Positions 8,028 to 14,638 of a stretch of 17,389 nt of DNA are shown here, one piece after another. Origin of the DNA: Bacteroidaceae bacterium (lineage in GTDB: Bacteria; Bacteroidota; Bacteroidia; Bacteroidales; Bacteroidaceae); the NCBI GenBank assembly GCA_900772575.1, contig CAAHEN010000142.1, positions 1 through 17,389 of the forward strand, in the 5' to 3' direction. Both the position numbers and the translations under genes were made by a program. The notes beneath the pieces are model-generated. The model saw nothing but the letters and a program-made list of their open reading frames with translations. It did not search any database and was not told the DNA's origin. How positions within the stretch are numbered: the stretch's first letter is position 1; each line of letters opens with the position of its first letter.

Positions 8028-9695
8028 ATGGGCCTCTTCGTCAAGAAAACACTCAGCCAGCTACAGGCCGAAGCTGCCGGAAGCGGACAGCACACGCTGC
8101 GCCGCGTACTCGGTCCGGTAGGACTGGTGGCCTTCGGCGTGGGCGTCATCATCGGCGCCGGACTGTTCTCCATCACCGGTACCGTGGCCGCCGGCTACAC
8201 CGGCCCCGCCATCACCCTCTCCTTCGTCATCGCCGCCATCGGCTGTGCCTTCGCCGGCCTGTGCTACGCCGAGTTCGCATCGATGATTCCTGTAGCCGGC
8301 AGCGCCTACACTTATTCCTACGCCACAATGGGCGAGCTCATAGCCTGGGTCATCGGCTGGGATCTGGTACTGGAGTACACCGTCGCCGCCATCACGGTCA
8401 GCATCTCGTGGAGCCAGTATTTCGTGAAATTCCTGGCCGACGTGGGCGTCGTCTTGCCCCACAGCCTGACGGCCTGCCCTTGGGATGGCGGCATCGTCAA
8501 CCTGCCGGCAGCTGGTATCGTTCTGGTCATGAGCCTCTTTCTCATTCGCGGCACTCGTGAGAGCTCACTGGTGAACGACATCATCGTCGTTCTCAAGGTA
8601 GCCGTCATCCTGATATTCGTCGTCCTCGGCTGGCAGTACATCGACACCGCCAACTACACGCCCTACCTACCCGCCAACACCGGCACACTCGGCGAGTTCG
8701 GCTGGAGCGGCGTACTGCGTGGCGCCGCCATCGTTTTCTTCGCCTTCCTCGGCTTCGACGCCGTCAGCACCGCCGCGCAGGAGACGCGCAACCCGCGCCG
8801 CAACATGCCGCTGGGCATTCTCCTCTCCCTCCTCATCTGCACCATCCTCTACATGGCCTTCGGGCACGTCATGACCGGCGTAGCCCACTACACCGAGTTC
8901 GCCGGTCAGGAGGGCATTGCCCCTGTCGCCATCGCCATCAACCACCTCGGCCATGCGGCGGCCGACGGCACCGTCGTTCCTGACTTCCCCTGGCTCAACA
9001 AGGCCGTCGTGCTGGCCATTCTCGTCGGCTACTGCTCGGTCATCCTCGTCCTGCTCTTGGCCCAGAGCCGCATCTTCATGTCAATGAGCCACGACGGACT
9101 CCTGCCGCCCGTCTTCTCCCGTATCCACAGCCGCTTTCGCACGCCAGCCCTCAACAATGTCATCTGCATGGCGACCGTCGCCCTGCTGGCCATGCTCGTC
9201 CCCGCCCGCCTGGCCGGTGAGATGACCAGTATCGGGACATTGCTGGCCTTCACCCTTGTCTGTGCCGGCGTCCTGATCGTGCGGCGCACCATGCCCGAGG
9301 TGCCACGCGCTTTCCGCACACCGCTCGTACCCTACATCCCAGTGGCCGGTATCCTGACGTGCCTCGGCCTGATGCTCTTCCTGCCGGCCGACACCTGGAT
9401 ACGCCTTGTGCTCTGGATGCTCATCGGGCTCGACATCTACAGCCACTATGGCATTCGCCACAGCCGCCTCGAACCCGGAGTGGCCCATCGCCGCGGCACG
9501 CCGGTGCTCAACCTGCTGGGCATCTTCTGCGGCGCCCTCTGCATCGTCACCGGTTTCTGGCACCAGCAGTCGGCGGGCTGGGGCACGGACAAGACCCTGC
9601 TCGCCGTCGCCGTCGTCTTCGGCCTCACCCACGTGGCCTACTATGTCCTGCGCCTCGCGGGCCTTGGCAGCCACCGGGGACAGGCCGGACACTAG
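8028..9695 (+). CDS. APC-superfamily amino-acid permease (cationic amino-acid transporter type)
   Basis: This 555-aa integral membrane protein carries the APC helix-1 signature GVGVIIGAGLFSITG (about 37-51) with the unwound Gly-rich segment that binds the amino-acid backbone. It continues with AEFASMIPVAGSAYTYSYATMGE and FFAFLGFDAVSTAAQETRNPRRNMP, typical of the CAT/YfnA-like subfamily. About 12-14 helices are expected. The N-terminal soluble stretch LFVKKTLSQLQAEA is also like that subfamily. The C-terminal 90 residues add two more hydrophobic segments. The exact substrate cannot be read; cationic or broad amino-acid uptake or exchange is the family expectation. It begins 14 bp after folK and may end the housekeeping transcript. 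Confidence 0.92.
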   Translation: MGLFVKKTLSQLQAEAAGSGQHTLRRVLGPVGLVAFGVGVIIGAGLFSITGTVAAGYTGPAITLSFVIAAIGCAFAGLCYAEFASMIPVAGSAYTYSYATMGELIAWVIGWDLVLEYTVAAITVSISWSQYFVKFLADVGVVLPHSLTACPWDGGIVNLPAAGIVLVMSLFLIRGTRESSLVNDIIVVLKVAVILIFVVLGWQYIDTANYTPYLPANTGTLGEFGWSGVLRGAAIVFFAFLGFDAVSTAAQETRNPRRNMPLGILLSLLICTILYMAFGHVMTGVAHYTEFAGQEGIAPVAIAINHLGHAAADGTVVPDFPWLNKAVVLAILVGYCSVILVLLLAQSRIFMSMSHDGLLPPVFSRIHSRFRTPALNNVICMATVALLAMLVPARLAGEMTSIGTLLAFTLVCAGVLIVRRTMPEVPRAFRTPLVPYIPVAGILTCLGLMLFLPADTWIRLVLWMLIGLDIYSHYGIRHSRLEPGVAHRRGTPVLNLLGIFCGALCIVTGFWHQQSAGWGTDKTLLAVAVVFGLTHVAYYVLRLAGLGSHRGQAGH

Positions 9696-9743
9696 GCGGT
9701 CGGACAAATCCCCAAGCCTATACCCTTAAAACTCTATAAAAGA

Positions 9744-11873
9744 ATGATGAAGCATTTCTCTACCCGACTCCTCACAGGCTGTCTGACTGCCTGCGCTTGC
9801 CTTGGCTTGGCCGTTCTCATGATACAGCCGCTGGGCGCCAAGGTGCGCGTGGCCTGTGTCGGCAACAGCGTCACCTACGGCTACCTGCTGAAAGACCGCG
9901 AGCACGACGCCTATCCCGCACAACTGCAGGTCATGCTCGGTGAGGCCTACGACGTGCGCAACTTCGGCCACAGCGGCGCCACGCTGCTCAGCAAGGGCCA
10001 CAATCCCTATGTCCGCCTCCCGGAGTTCCGCGCCGCCCTCGACTTCCGCCCCGACATTGTGGTCATTCACCTCGGCCTCAATGACACTGACCCACGCAAC
10101 TGGCCCCAACATGCCGACGACTTCATCCGTGACTACCGCGCCCTCATCGACAGTTTCCGCACCGCCAACCCCGCCGCCCGCGTCTGGATCTGCCTGATGA
10201 CGCCCATCTTCCACGACCATCCGCGCTTCGACAGTGGCACTCGCCTCTGGCACAGCCAGATTCAGAAACGTATCCGCCTGATTGCCGAGACCGACGGCGT
10301 GGGGCTCATCGACCTCTACACCCCGTTGCACACCCATCCCGACCTCTTCCCCGACGCCCTCCACCCCGATGCCACCGGCGCGCGTATCCTGGCCCAGACT
10401 GTGGCCAAGTCGCTGACCGGCGACTACGGCGGCCTACAGCTGCCGCCTACCTATGGCGACGGCATGGTGATTCAGCGCGATCGTCCCATTACGGTACAGG
10501 GCACGGCCAACGCCGGCGAGCGCGTCAGCGTCAGCCTCAGTGCCGGACGCCGCAAGGCCACAGCCACTGCCGGCGCCGACGGCCGTTGGTGCGTCAGTCT
10601 GCCCGCCCTGCCTGCCGGTGGCCCCTACGTGCTCGACGTCAAGGCCAAGAGCCGCCGCCTGCGCTTCTCCGATGTCTGGATAGGCGAAGTGTGGCTCTGC
10701 TCCGGCCAGTCGAACATGGAGTTCACCGTCGCCGCGAGCGCGACGGCGCGTGAAGACCTTGCCGCTGCCGACACCCTCACACGCCTGCACCTCTACAACA
10801 TGCCTTCCATCGTGCCCACCTACGCCATCGAGTGGTCGCCCGAGCGGCTCGACAGCGTCAACCGCCTGCTCTACGTCCTGCCGGGCCAGTGGCGGCGGGC
10901 AGACCGGGGCAATGCCGCTGCCTTCTCGGCCATCGCCTACAACTTTGGTCGCCGGCTGGCCGACAGCCTGGGTTGCCACGTGGGCCTCATCTCCAATGCC
11001 GTCGGCGGTTCGGCGGTCGAGAGCTGGATAGACCGTTCGACATTGGAAGAGGACTTCCCCGCCATCCTGCGCCATTGGCGGCAGAACGATTTCATCATGC
11101 GCTGGTGCCGTGAACGGGCCGCGCTCAACACCAAGCAGTCGGCCAATCCGCGCCAACGCCACCCTTACGAGCCGGCCTATCTTTTCGAAAGCGCCATCCT
11201 GCCGCTGGAGGGCTACACGTTACGCGGCGTCCTGTGGTATCAGGGCGAGTCGAACGCCGACAATGCCGAGGTGCACGAGCGTCTCTTCCCCCTTCTGGAG
11301 CAGAGCTGGCGCCGCTTCTGGGCCGACGAGCGCCTGCCCTTCTACACTGTGCAGCTCTCCTCGCTCTCCACGCGCCCCTCGTGGCCGCGGTTCCGCGACG
11401 GCCAGCGCCGCCTGGCCGACAGCCTGCCAGCCACCTGGATGGCTGTGACGACCGACGTCGGTGATTCCCTCAATGTCCATCCCGTGCGCAAGAGCCAGGT
11501 GGCCGACCGCCTGCTGCGCGCCGCGCTCTGCCACACCTATGGGCACACGGGCTTGGTCGGTGGCGGCCCCGCCTATACCGGAATGCACCGTGAGGGGCGC
11601 CGCCTGCGGCTCAGTTTCCACGATGCCGAAGGCCTGCGTCCGGCCACCGGCACCGAGATTGTCGGCTTCGAGGTCGCCGGTGCTGATGGCGTCTACTATC
11701 CCGCCCGTGCCACCGTCAGCGCGGGCCAGGTACTCGTCGAGAGCGCTGAAGTCGGCCAGCCCGTCGCTGTGCGCTATGCCTGGCAGGCTTACACCCATGC
11801 CAACCTGGTCAACGCCGCCGGACTGCCCGCGTCGACGTTCCGCGACGAGCGGGCACTCTACGGTTGCGAATGA
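9744..11873 (+). CDS. Exported two-domain SGNH esterase, sialate O-acetylesterase type
   Basis: This 709-aa protein has an N-terminal signal sequence (hydrophobic stretch up to about residue 31, cleavage likely near GA-K). Domain 1 (about 33-225) is a GDSL/SGNH hydrolase with Ser42 in VGNSVTYG, the HLGLND block, and D204-xx-H207 in DALHPDATG. A beta-sandwich linker follows (about 230-315). Domain 2 (about 316-640) is a sialate O-acetylesterase-type SGNH domain with Ser323 in CSGQSNMEF, the LWYQGESNA block and GDSLNVHPVRK with His579. Bacteroidetes NanS/EstA enzymes that remove O-acetyl groups from sialic acids have this two-domain plan. Other O-acetylated glycans remain possible because no nan genes (lyase, transporter) are in the window. 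Two glycosyltransferase genes follow on the same strand, the first 43 bp away. Confidence 0.87.
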   Translation: MMKHFSTRLLTGCLTACACLGLAVLMIQPLGAKVRVACVGNSVTYGYLLKDREHDAYPAQLQVMLGEAYDVRNFGHSGATLLSKGHNPYVRLPEFRAALDFRPDIVVIHLGLNDTDPRNWPQHADDFIRDYRALIDSFRTANPAARVWICLMTPIFHDHPRFDSGTRLWHSQIQKRIRLIAETDGVGLIDLYTPLHTHPDLFPDALHPDATGARILAQTVAKSLTGDYGGLQLPPTYGDGMVIQRDRPITVQGTANAGERVSVSLSAGRRKATATAGADGRWCVSLPALPAGGPYVLDVKAKSRRLRFSDVWIGEVWLCSGQSNMEFTVAASATAREDLAAADTLTRLHLYNMPSIVPTYAIEWSPERLDSVNRLLYVLPGQWRRADRGNAAAFSAIAYNFGRRLADSLGCHVGLISNAVGGSAVESWIDRSTLEEDFPAILRHWRQNDFIMRWCRERAALNTKQSANPRQRHPYEPAYLFESAILPLEGYTLRGVLWYQGESNADNAEVHERLFPLLEQSWRRFWADERLPFYTVQLSSLSTRPSWPRFRDGQRRLADSLPATWMAVTTDVGDSLNVHPVRKSQVADRLLRAALCHTYGHTGLVGGGPAYTGMHREGRRLRLSFHDAEGLRPATGTEIVGFEVAGADGVYYPARATVSAGQVLVESAEVGQPVAVRYAWQAYTHANLVNAAGLPASTFRDERALYGCE

Positions 11874-11916
11874 CCGTCATGACCCCGCACCAACAGTTTT
11901 TCACCGACACCACGCC

Positions 11917-12765
11917 ATGAAAGTCTACGCCCTCGTCACACTCTTCAATCCGCCGGCAGATGTGGCCGACAACCTCATGACCTATGCCGCCGACGTCGAT
12001 GGCTTCATCTTCTGGGACAACACGCCCGGCAGCAGCCGGATGGACTGGCCCGCCGCCATCGCCGCCAAGATGATCCACTGCCGCGAGGGGCGCAATGTCG
12101 GCATCGGCGCGGCGCTCAACCACGCCGCTGACTTCTGTCTGGCCGACGGCGCCGTGACCCATCTCCTGACGATGGATCAGGACAGCCGTTTCGCGCCGGG
12201 CACCTTCGCGGCCTACCGCCATGCAGTTGCCGGCATGACCGCGCCCAGCATCGGTGCCTTCGTGCCGCTCATCAACCGTCCTGCCGAGAACGGCACGGCT
12301 GCGCCGCGCGACGTCGAGGGCTTCATCGTCTCCGGCACCATGTTTCCCGTCGAAACCTTCAGGCGGGTGGGCCACTTCGAGGCCCGGTTCGTCATCGACA
12401 TGATAGACATAGACTATGCCCTGCGCCTGCGCCGCGCCGGACTGCGCATCCTGCAGGTGCCCTGCGCTGCCCTCATCCACAGTCTGGGCACGCCGCTGCG
12501 CGGCAGTTTTTTCGGCCTGCACCCCGTCACACTCAACTACCCGCCGCTCCGCACTTACTACATCACGCGCAACCTCCTCTACCTGAGCCGTACCGTGCCC
12601 AGTTTCCACCGCCCCGACCTGCTCCGGCAACTCGTCTGGAAGCGTCCTTTCTATATCCTGCTCATGGAGCGGCAGAAGTGCGCCAAGCTCCTGGCCTGGA
12701 CACGCGGTCTCTGGCAGGGCCTGCGCCGCCGCCTCGCCCCCGACTACTACATCAAGCGCCTCTAG
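11917..12765 (+). CDS. GT2-family glycosyltransferase (rhamnosyltransferase-like)
   Basis: This 282-aa protein starts at ATG 11917. The frame is open back to 11461, but that stretch lies inside the preceding esterase gene and is a shadow. It has the short N-terminal strand VYALVTLFNP, an EGRNVGIGAALNHA motif (nucleotide-sugar binding), LLTMDQDSRF (DxD-like metal site) and GFIVSGTMFPVETFRRVG. It also has IDYALRLRRAG (acceptor-side acidic/Arg motif) and IHSLG. This set is typical of the RfbF/RfbN-type rhamnosyltransferase branch of GT2. The C-terminal 70 residues are basic and aromatic, suggesting peripheral membrane attachment. It probably adds a sugar to a lipid-linked or surface glycan. It is 13 bp upstream of the next glycosyltransferase, so the two likely act in one pathway. 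The sugar is not provable from sequence. Confidence 0.88.
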   Translation: MKVYALVTLFNPPADVADNLMTYAADVDGFIFWDNTPGSSRMDWPAAIAAKMIHCREGRNVGIGAALNHAADFCLADGAVTHLLTMDQDSRFAPGTFAAYRHAVAGMTAPSIGAFVPLINRPAENGTAAPRDVEGFIVSGTMFPVETFRRVGHFEARFVIDMIDIDYALRLRRAGLRILQVPCAALIHSLGTPLRGSFFGLHPVTLNYPPLRTYYITRNLLYLSRTVPSFHRPDLLRQLVWKRPFYILLMERQKCAKLLAWTRGLWQGLRRRLAPDYYIKRL

Positions 12766-12778
12766 CCGCAAACTGACG

Positions 12779-13819
12779 ATGGAACAGCTTTCGATCACCG
12801 ACCGCTACCAGCGGCTCAACAATTCTTACGGCCCCGTGCTCGTCTGGCACACCGGCGTCGACGCGGGCTTCTTCGCCGAGTACTCGGCCATGCTCAACGC
12901 CATGCTCTTCTGTCTGGAGCGCCACTGGCAGTTCCGCCTCTACTCCGCCGACGCCAACTATGGCTGCCGCCGGGGGTGGACGGACTATTTCATGCCCTTC
13001 TGTCCGGAAGAGACAGCGGCTTTTCACCACCGCCTCAACCACTACTCACCGGCCACATGGCGACAATTGCTATGTCGCCGCGATGGCCGCCGCTTCCAGT
13101 CCCTCGCATGGAAGGCCAAACTGAGCCTGCGCCATGCCGCCGGCCGCCTGCTGTCACTGGTCACCTATGGCCGCAACGTCCGCCTCTCGGCTGATGTCCG
13201 CTTCGTGCCCAAGGCGCACTACAGCATTCCGGAGCTCGACATCGACGGTGACTATTTCCACGCCTTCAGCCGCATGGCAGACATCACCTGGCACCTCAAC
13301 GCCGCCACCGCCGCCGAGCGCGACGCCCTCACCGCCAGCCTCGGGCTGGGCAGTGACTATGCCGGTTGCCAAGTGCGCGGCGGCGACAAGGTGACCGAGA
13401 CCACCCTACAGCCGCCGGAGCGCTACGCCGCCACAATGCGCCGCCTGGCCGCCGGCCGCGATGTCTTCGTACTGACCGACGACTATGCCATCTACCGCCG
13501 CCTCTGTGCCGCTGCCCCCGACGTCCGCTTCCTGACCCTCTGCGAGCCCTCTGAGGGCGGCTACGTCAACATGGACTTCACCCACACCGGCGCCGACCTC
13601 AAGCGCCGCCGCATGGAGCGCTTCCTCACCGCGATGGATCTGCTGATGCATGCGCGTCCTTTTGTCGGGAGCATCACCAATGGCCCGAGTTTCTTCTTGC
13701 TCAAGAAGCGCTACCCCGATGCTGTCGCCATCGACTGCCCCGCCGACCGTCTCCGCGAGGCCCTGACTGGCTCCATCGCCGTACGCAGCCGCATCGCCCG
13801 CCAGACACTTGGCCTGTAA
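12779..13819 (+). CDS. GT23-like (FUT8/NodZ-type) putative fucosyltransferase
   Basis: This 346-aa protein starts at ATG 12779, 13 bp after the GT2 gene. Its C-terminal half resembles the GDP-fucose-binding half of alpha-1,6-fucosyltransferases. CQVRGGDKVTE (197-207) parallels the HVRRTDKVGTE loop of FUT8, followed by PPERYAATM, then VFVLTDD (229-235) like the VYLATDD strand. The MDLLMHARPFVGSITNGPSFFLLKKRY region (286-312) parallels the last conserved motif. The N-terminal half (WHTGVDAGFFAEYSAMLNAMLFCLERHWQFRLYSADANYG) is probably the acceptor-side domain. Two positions differ from the eukaryotic motif (Gln for His, Gly for the second Arg). No signal peptide, so it is cytoplasmic. Donor and acceptor are inferred from family resemblance only. 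Confidence 0.68.
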   Translation: MEQLSITDRYQRLNNSYGPVLVWHTGVDAGFFAEYSAMLNAMLFCLERHWQFRLYSADANYGCRRGWTDYFMPFCPEETAAFHHRLNHYSPATWRQLLCRRDGRRFQSLAWKAKLSLRHAAGRLLSLVTYGRNVRLSADVRFVPKAHYSIPELDIDGDYFHAFSRMADITWHLNAATAAERDALTASLGLGSDYAGCQVRGGDKVTETTLQPPERYAATMRRLAAGRDVFVLTDDYAIYRRLCAAAPDVRFLTLCEPSEGGYVNMDFTHTGADLKRRRMERFLTAMDLLMHARPFVGSITNGPSFFLLKKRYPDAVAIDCPADRLREALTGSIAVRSRIARQTLGL

Positions 13820-14066
13820 GGACAATTGGTGCCAAAGGTGAAGGTGCCCTGCATGGATGAAGCCACCTTGCCCGGACAGCAATAATTTAGCCCTGTTCAG
13901 GACACCGCGAAGCCCCGTCCCGGGACTGGCGATGCCCTGAACCGGGACGGGACGCCATAACAACAGGCGGATACAAAAATCGAGGCGCACCGGAAAGATT
14001 GCGTTTAGTGCAAAATTCCCGATGCGTCTCTTATTCCGGCTGCCCGCTAAGGCTGATTTTTTGAGG
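13820..14066. other. Convergent intergenic region with competing stem-loops
   Basis: This 247-bp gap separates the + strand glycosyltransferase from the minus-strand repeat-protein gene, and I see no gene in it. CCCGTCCCGG (13914-13923) and CCGGGACGGG (13942-13951) form a perfect 10-bp stem. GTTCAGG (13895-13901) and CCTGAAC (13936-13942) form an alternative 7-bp stem that shares base 13942, so the two exclude each other. Neither is followed by a T-run. A separate terminator-like hairpin lies at 13976-14030. Confidence 0.5.
13976..14030 (-). terminator. Intrinsic terminator of the repeat-protein gene
   Basis: Read on the minus strand from 14030, GAGACGCA pairs with TGCGCCTC (13989-13982; one A-C mismatch). 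Further in, GGGAA pairs with TTTCC and TTGC with GCAA, giving a long stacked hairpin. It is followed at once by GATTTTT (13981-13975 region). It starts 37 nt after the stop of the 105-aa gene. On the + strand the outer stem has a G-U pair instead of the mismatch but only TTATT follows, so it might act weakly in both directions. Confidence 0.55.
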
Positions 14067-14384
14067 TTAGCTGAGTGGTGACAGCGTGTCCTTCTTCTCA
14101 GGCGTGATGGTATCCGTCTTTTCCGGTACGACGGTGTCCGTCAGGGCTGCGCCGGGGAGCGTCTTCTCTGCGGTGTCCTTCTTCTCGGGCACTACGGTGT
14201 CGGCCAAAGCCACGGCGATGGGGGATTTTTCAGCCGTGTCCTGCTTCTCAGGCACTACGGTGTCGGCGGCTGCCATGTTACCGTTTACGTTGTTGCTGAA
14301 GCTGGGGGCCGAACCGGCGAATGCAGCACTACAAATTGTGAAGACGCCCATAACTGCGAGGGCAGAGATTGTGAACTTTTTCAT
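14067..14384 (-). CDS. Small secreted protein with DTVVPEK tandem repeats
   Basis: This 105-aa protein starts at the ATG at 14384. The frame is open to 14585, but only this start puts the signal peptide (MKKFTISALA..., cleavage after AFA at residue 23) at the N-terminus. The mature part is about 82 residues: a short Asn/Ser-rich lead, then repeats of 21 residues beginning DTVVPEK at 41, 62 and 83. The third is altered and ends DTITPEKKDTLSPLS. It has no Cys after the signal peptide, no aromatic residues in the repeats and many Lys, Glu, Asp, Thr and Pro, so it is probably extended or disordered. I do not recognise a family. It lies downstream of a sigma-54 response regulator gene, behind a candidate sigma-54 promoter, and is followed by a terminator, so it is likely a single-gene transcript. 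An envelope or periplasmic stress role is inference. Confidence 0.78.
   Translation of the reverse strand: MKKFTISALAVMGVFTICSAAFAGSAPSFSNNVNGNMAAADTVVPEKQDTAEKSPIAVALADTVVPEKKDTAEKTLPGAALTDTVVPEKTDTITPEKKDTLSPLS
14070..14264 (-). repeat. 63-bp in-frame tandem repeat (three units, last degenerate)
   Basis: Units lie at 14202-14264, 14139-14201 and 14070-14138. The best conserved blocks, 14233-14264 and 14170-14201, are 32 bp with three mismatches. The unit is a multiple of three, so copy-number changes keep the frame. The last unit contains extra internal DT-PEK half-repeats. Confidence 0.8.
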
Positions 14385-14453
14385 GACGATGATTGTTTGA
14401 GTTATTGGGGCGGGGCCCCGAATGTTTGTTGTTTGCTTGTTTGCCCTATAGAG

Positions 14454-14469
14454 AACAATCCGCGTGCCA
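14454..14469 (-). promoter_or_regulatory. Candidate sigma-54 (-24/-12) promoter of the repeat-protein gene
   Basis: On the minus strand the sequence reads TGGCACG-CGGA-TTGTT, against the consensus TGGCACG-N4-TTGCW. The -24 half is perfect and the spacing exact; the -12 half has T for C. The predicted transcript start is near 14443, giving a 59-nt leader before the ATG at 14384. A sigma-54 activator is encoded just upstream on the same strand, which supports the reading. A weak housekeeping-type alternative (TTTG at 14471-14468, TATA at 14450-14447) overlaps it but has poor spacing. Confidence 0.6.
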
Positions 14470-14518
14470 AACTGCCGATATTTTCTTATTTCACTATGAA
14501 TCAATCGGATAATAGAAA

Positions 14519-14612
14519 TCCCCAAGTTGTGGCACACTGTGGAAAGTGTGGAACGACTTGGGGAAATTGTGGAAATATTCCACACTGCGCTGTGGAATGC
14601 GGCGGTGTGGAG
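14519..14612 (-). promoter_or_regulatory. TGTGGAA box array (candidate enhancer for the sigma-54 regulator)
   Basis: TGTGGAA occurs exactly at 14538, 14547, 14568 and 14591 (+ strand) and inverted as TTCCACA at 14578, with a near copy TGTGGAG at 14606. The box at 14568 and the inverted box form TGTGGAAATATTCCACA, a palindrome with 7-bp arms. The first two boxes are enclosed by a 9-bp inverted repeat, TCCCCAAGT (14519-14527) and ACTTGGGGA (14556-14564). The array lies about 95-155 bp upstream of the predicted sigma-54 start, the usual distance for NtrC-type enhancer sites. Confidence 0.55.
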
Positions 14613-14638
14613 GGGCTCATGGCACGGGGGCCGTGCAG

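Noticed and set aside
11461..11916. Upstream extension of the GT2 frame inside the esterase gene
   Set aside because: The extension overlaps the conserved C-terminal part of the esterase in another frame. The GT2 family starts at the VYALVTLFNP strand right after ATG 11917.
14530..14546. Second -24-like element TGGCAC on the + strand
   Set aside because: The -24 half is present, but no TTGC occurs at the -12 spacing and there is no gene in that direction.
14385..14585. N-terminal extension of the repeat-protein frame (67 extra residues)
   Set aside because: It would bury the signal peptide in the interior and would cross the predicted sigma-54 promoter and part of the TGTGGAA array; the ATG at 14384 fits an exported protein.
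14519..14612. DnaA-box cluster or replication origin
   Set aside because: TTTCCACA resembles DnaA boxes (TTWTNCACA), but every copy has at least one mismatch. The shared core is only TTCCACA, no AT-rich unwinding region follows and no replication gene is nearby. The sigma-54 context explains it better.
14622..14636. Hairpin GCACGG-GGG-CCGTGC just after the regulator stop as a terminator
   Set aside because: The stem is only 6 bp with a 3-nt loop and no T-run follows on the minus strand. It may slow polymerase but is not supported as an intrinsic terminator.
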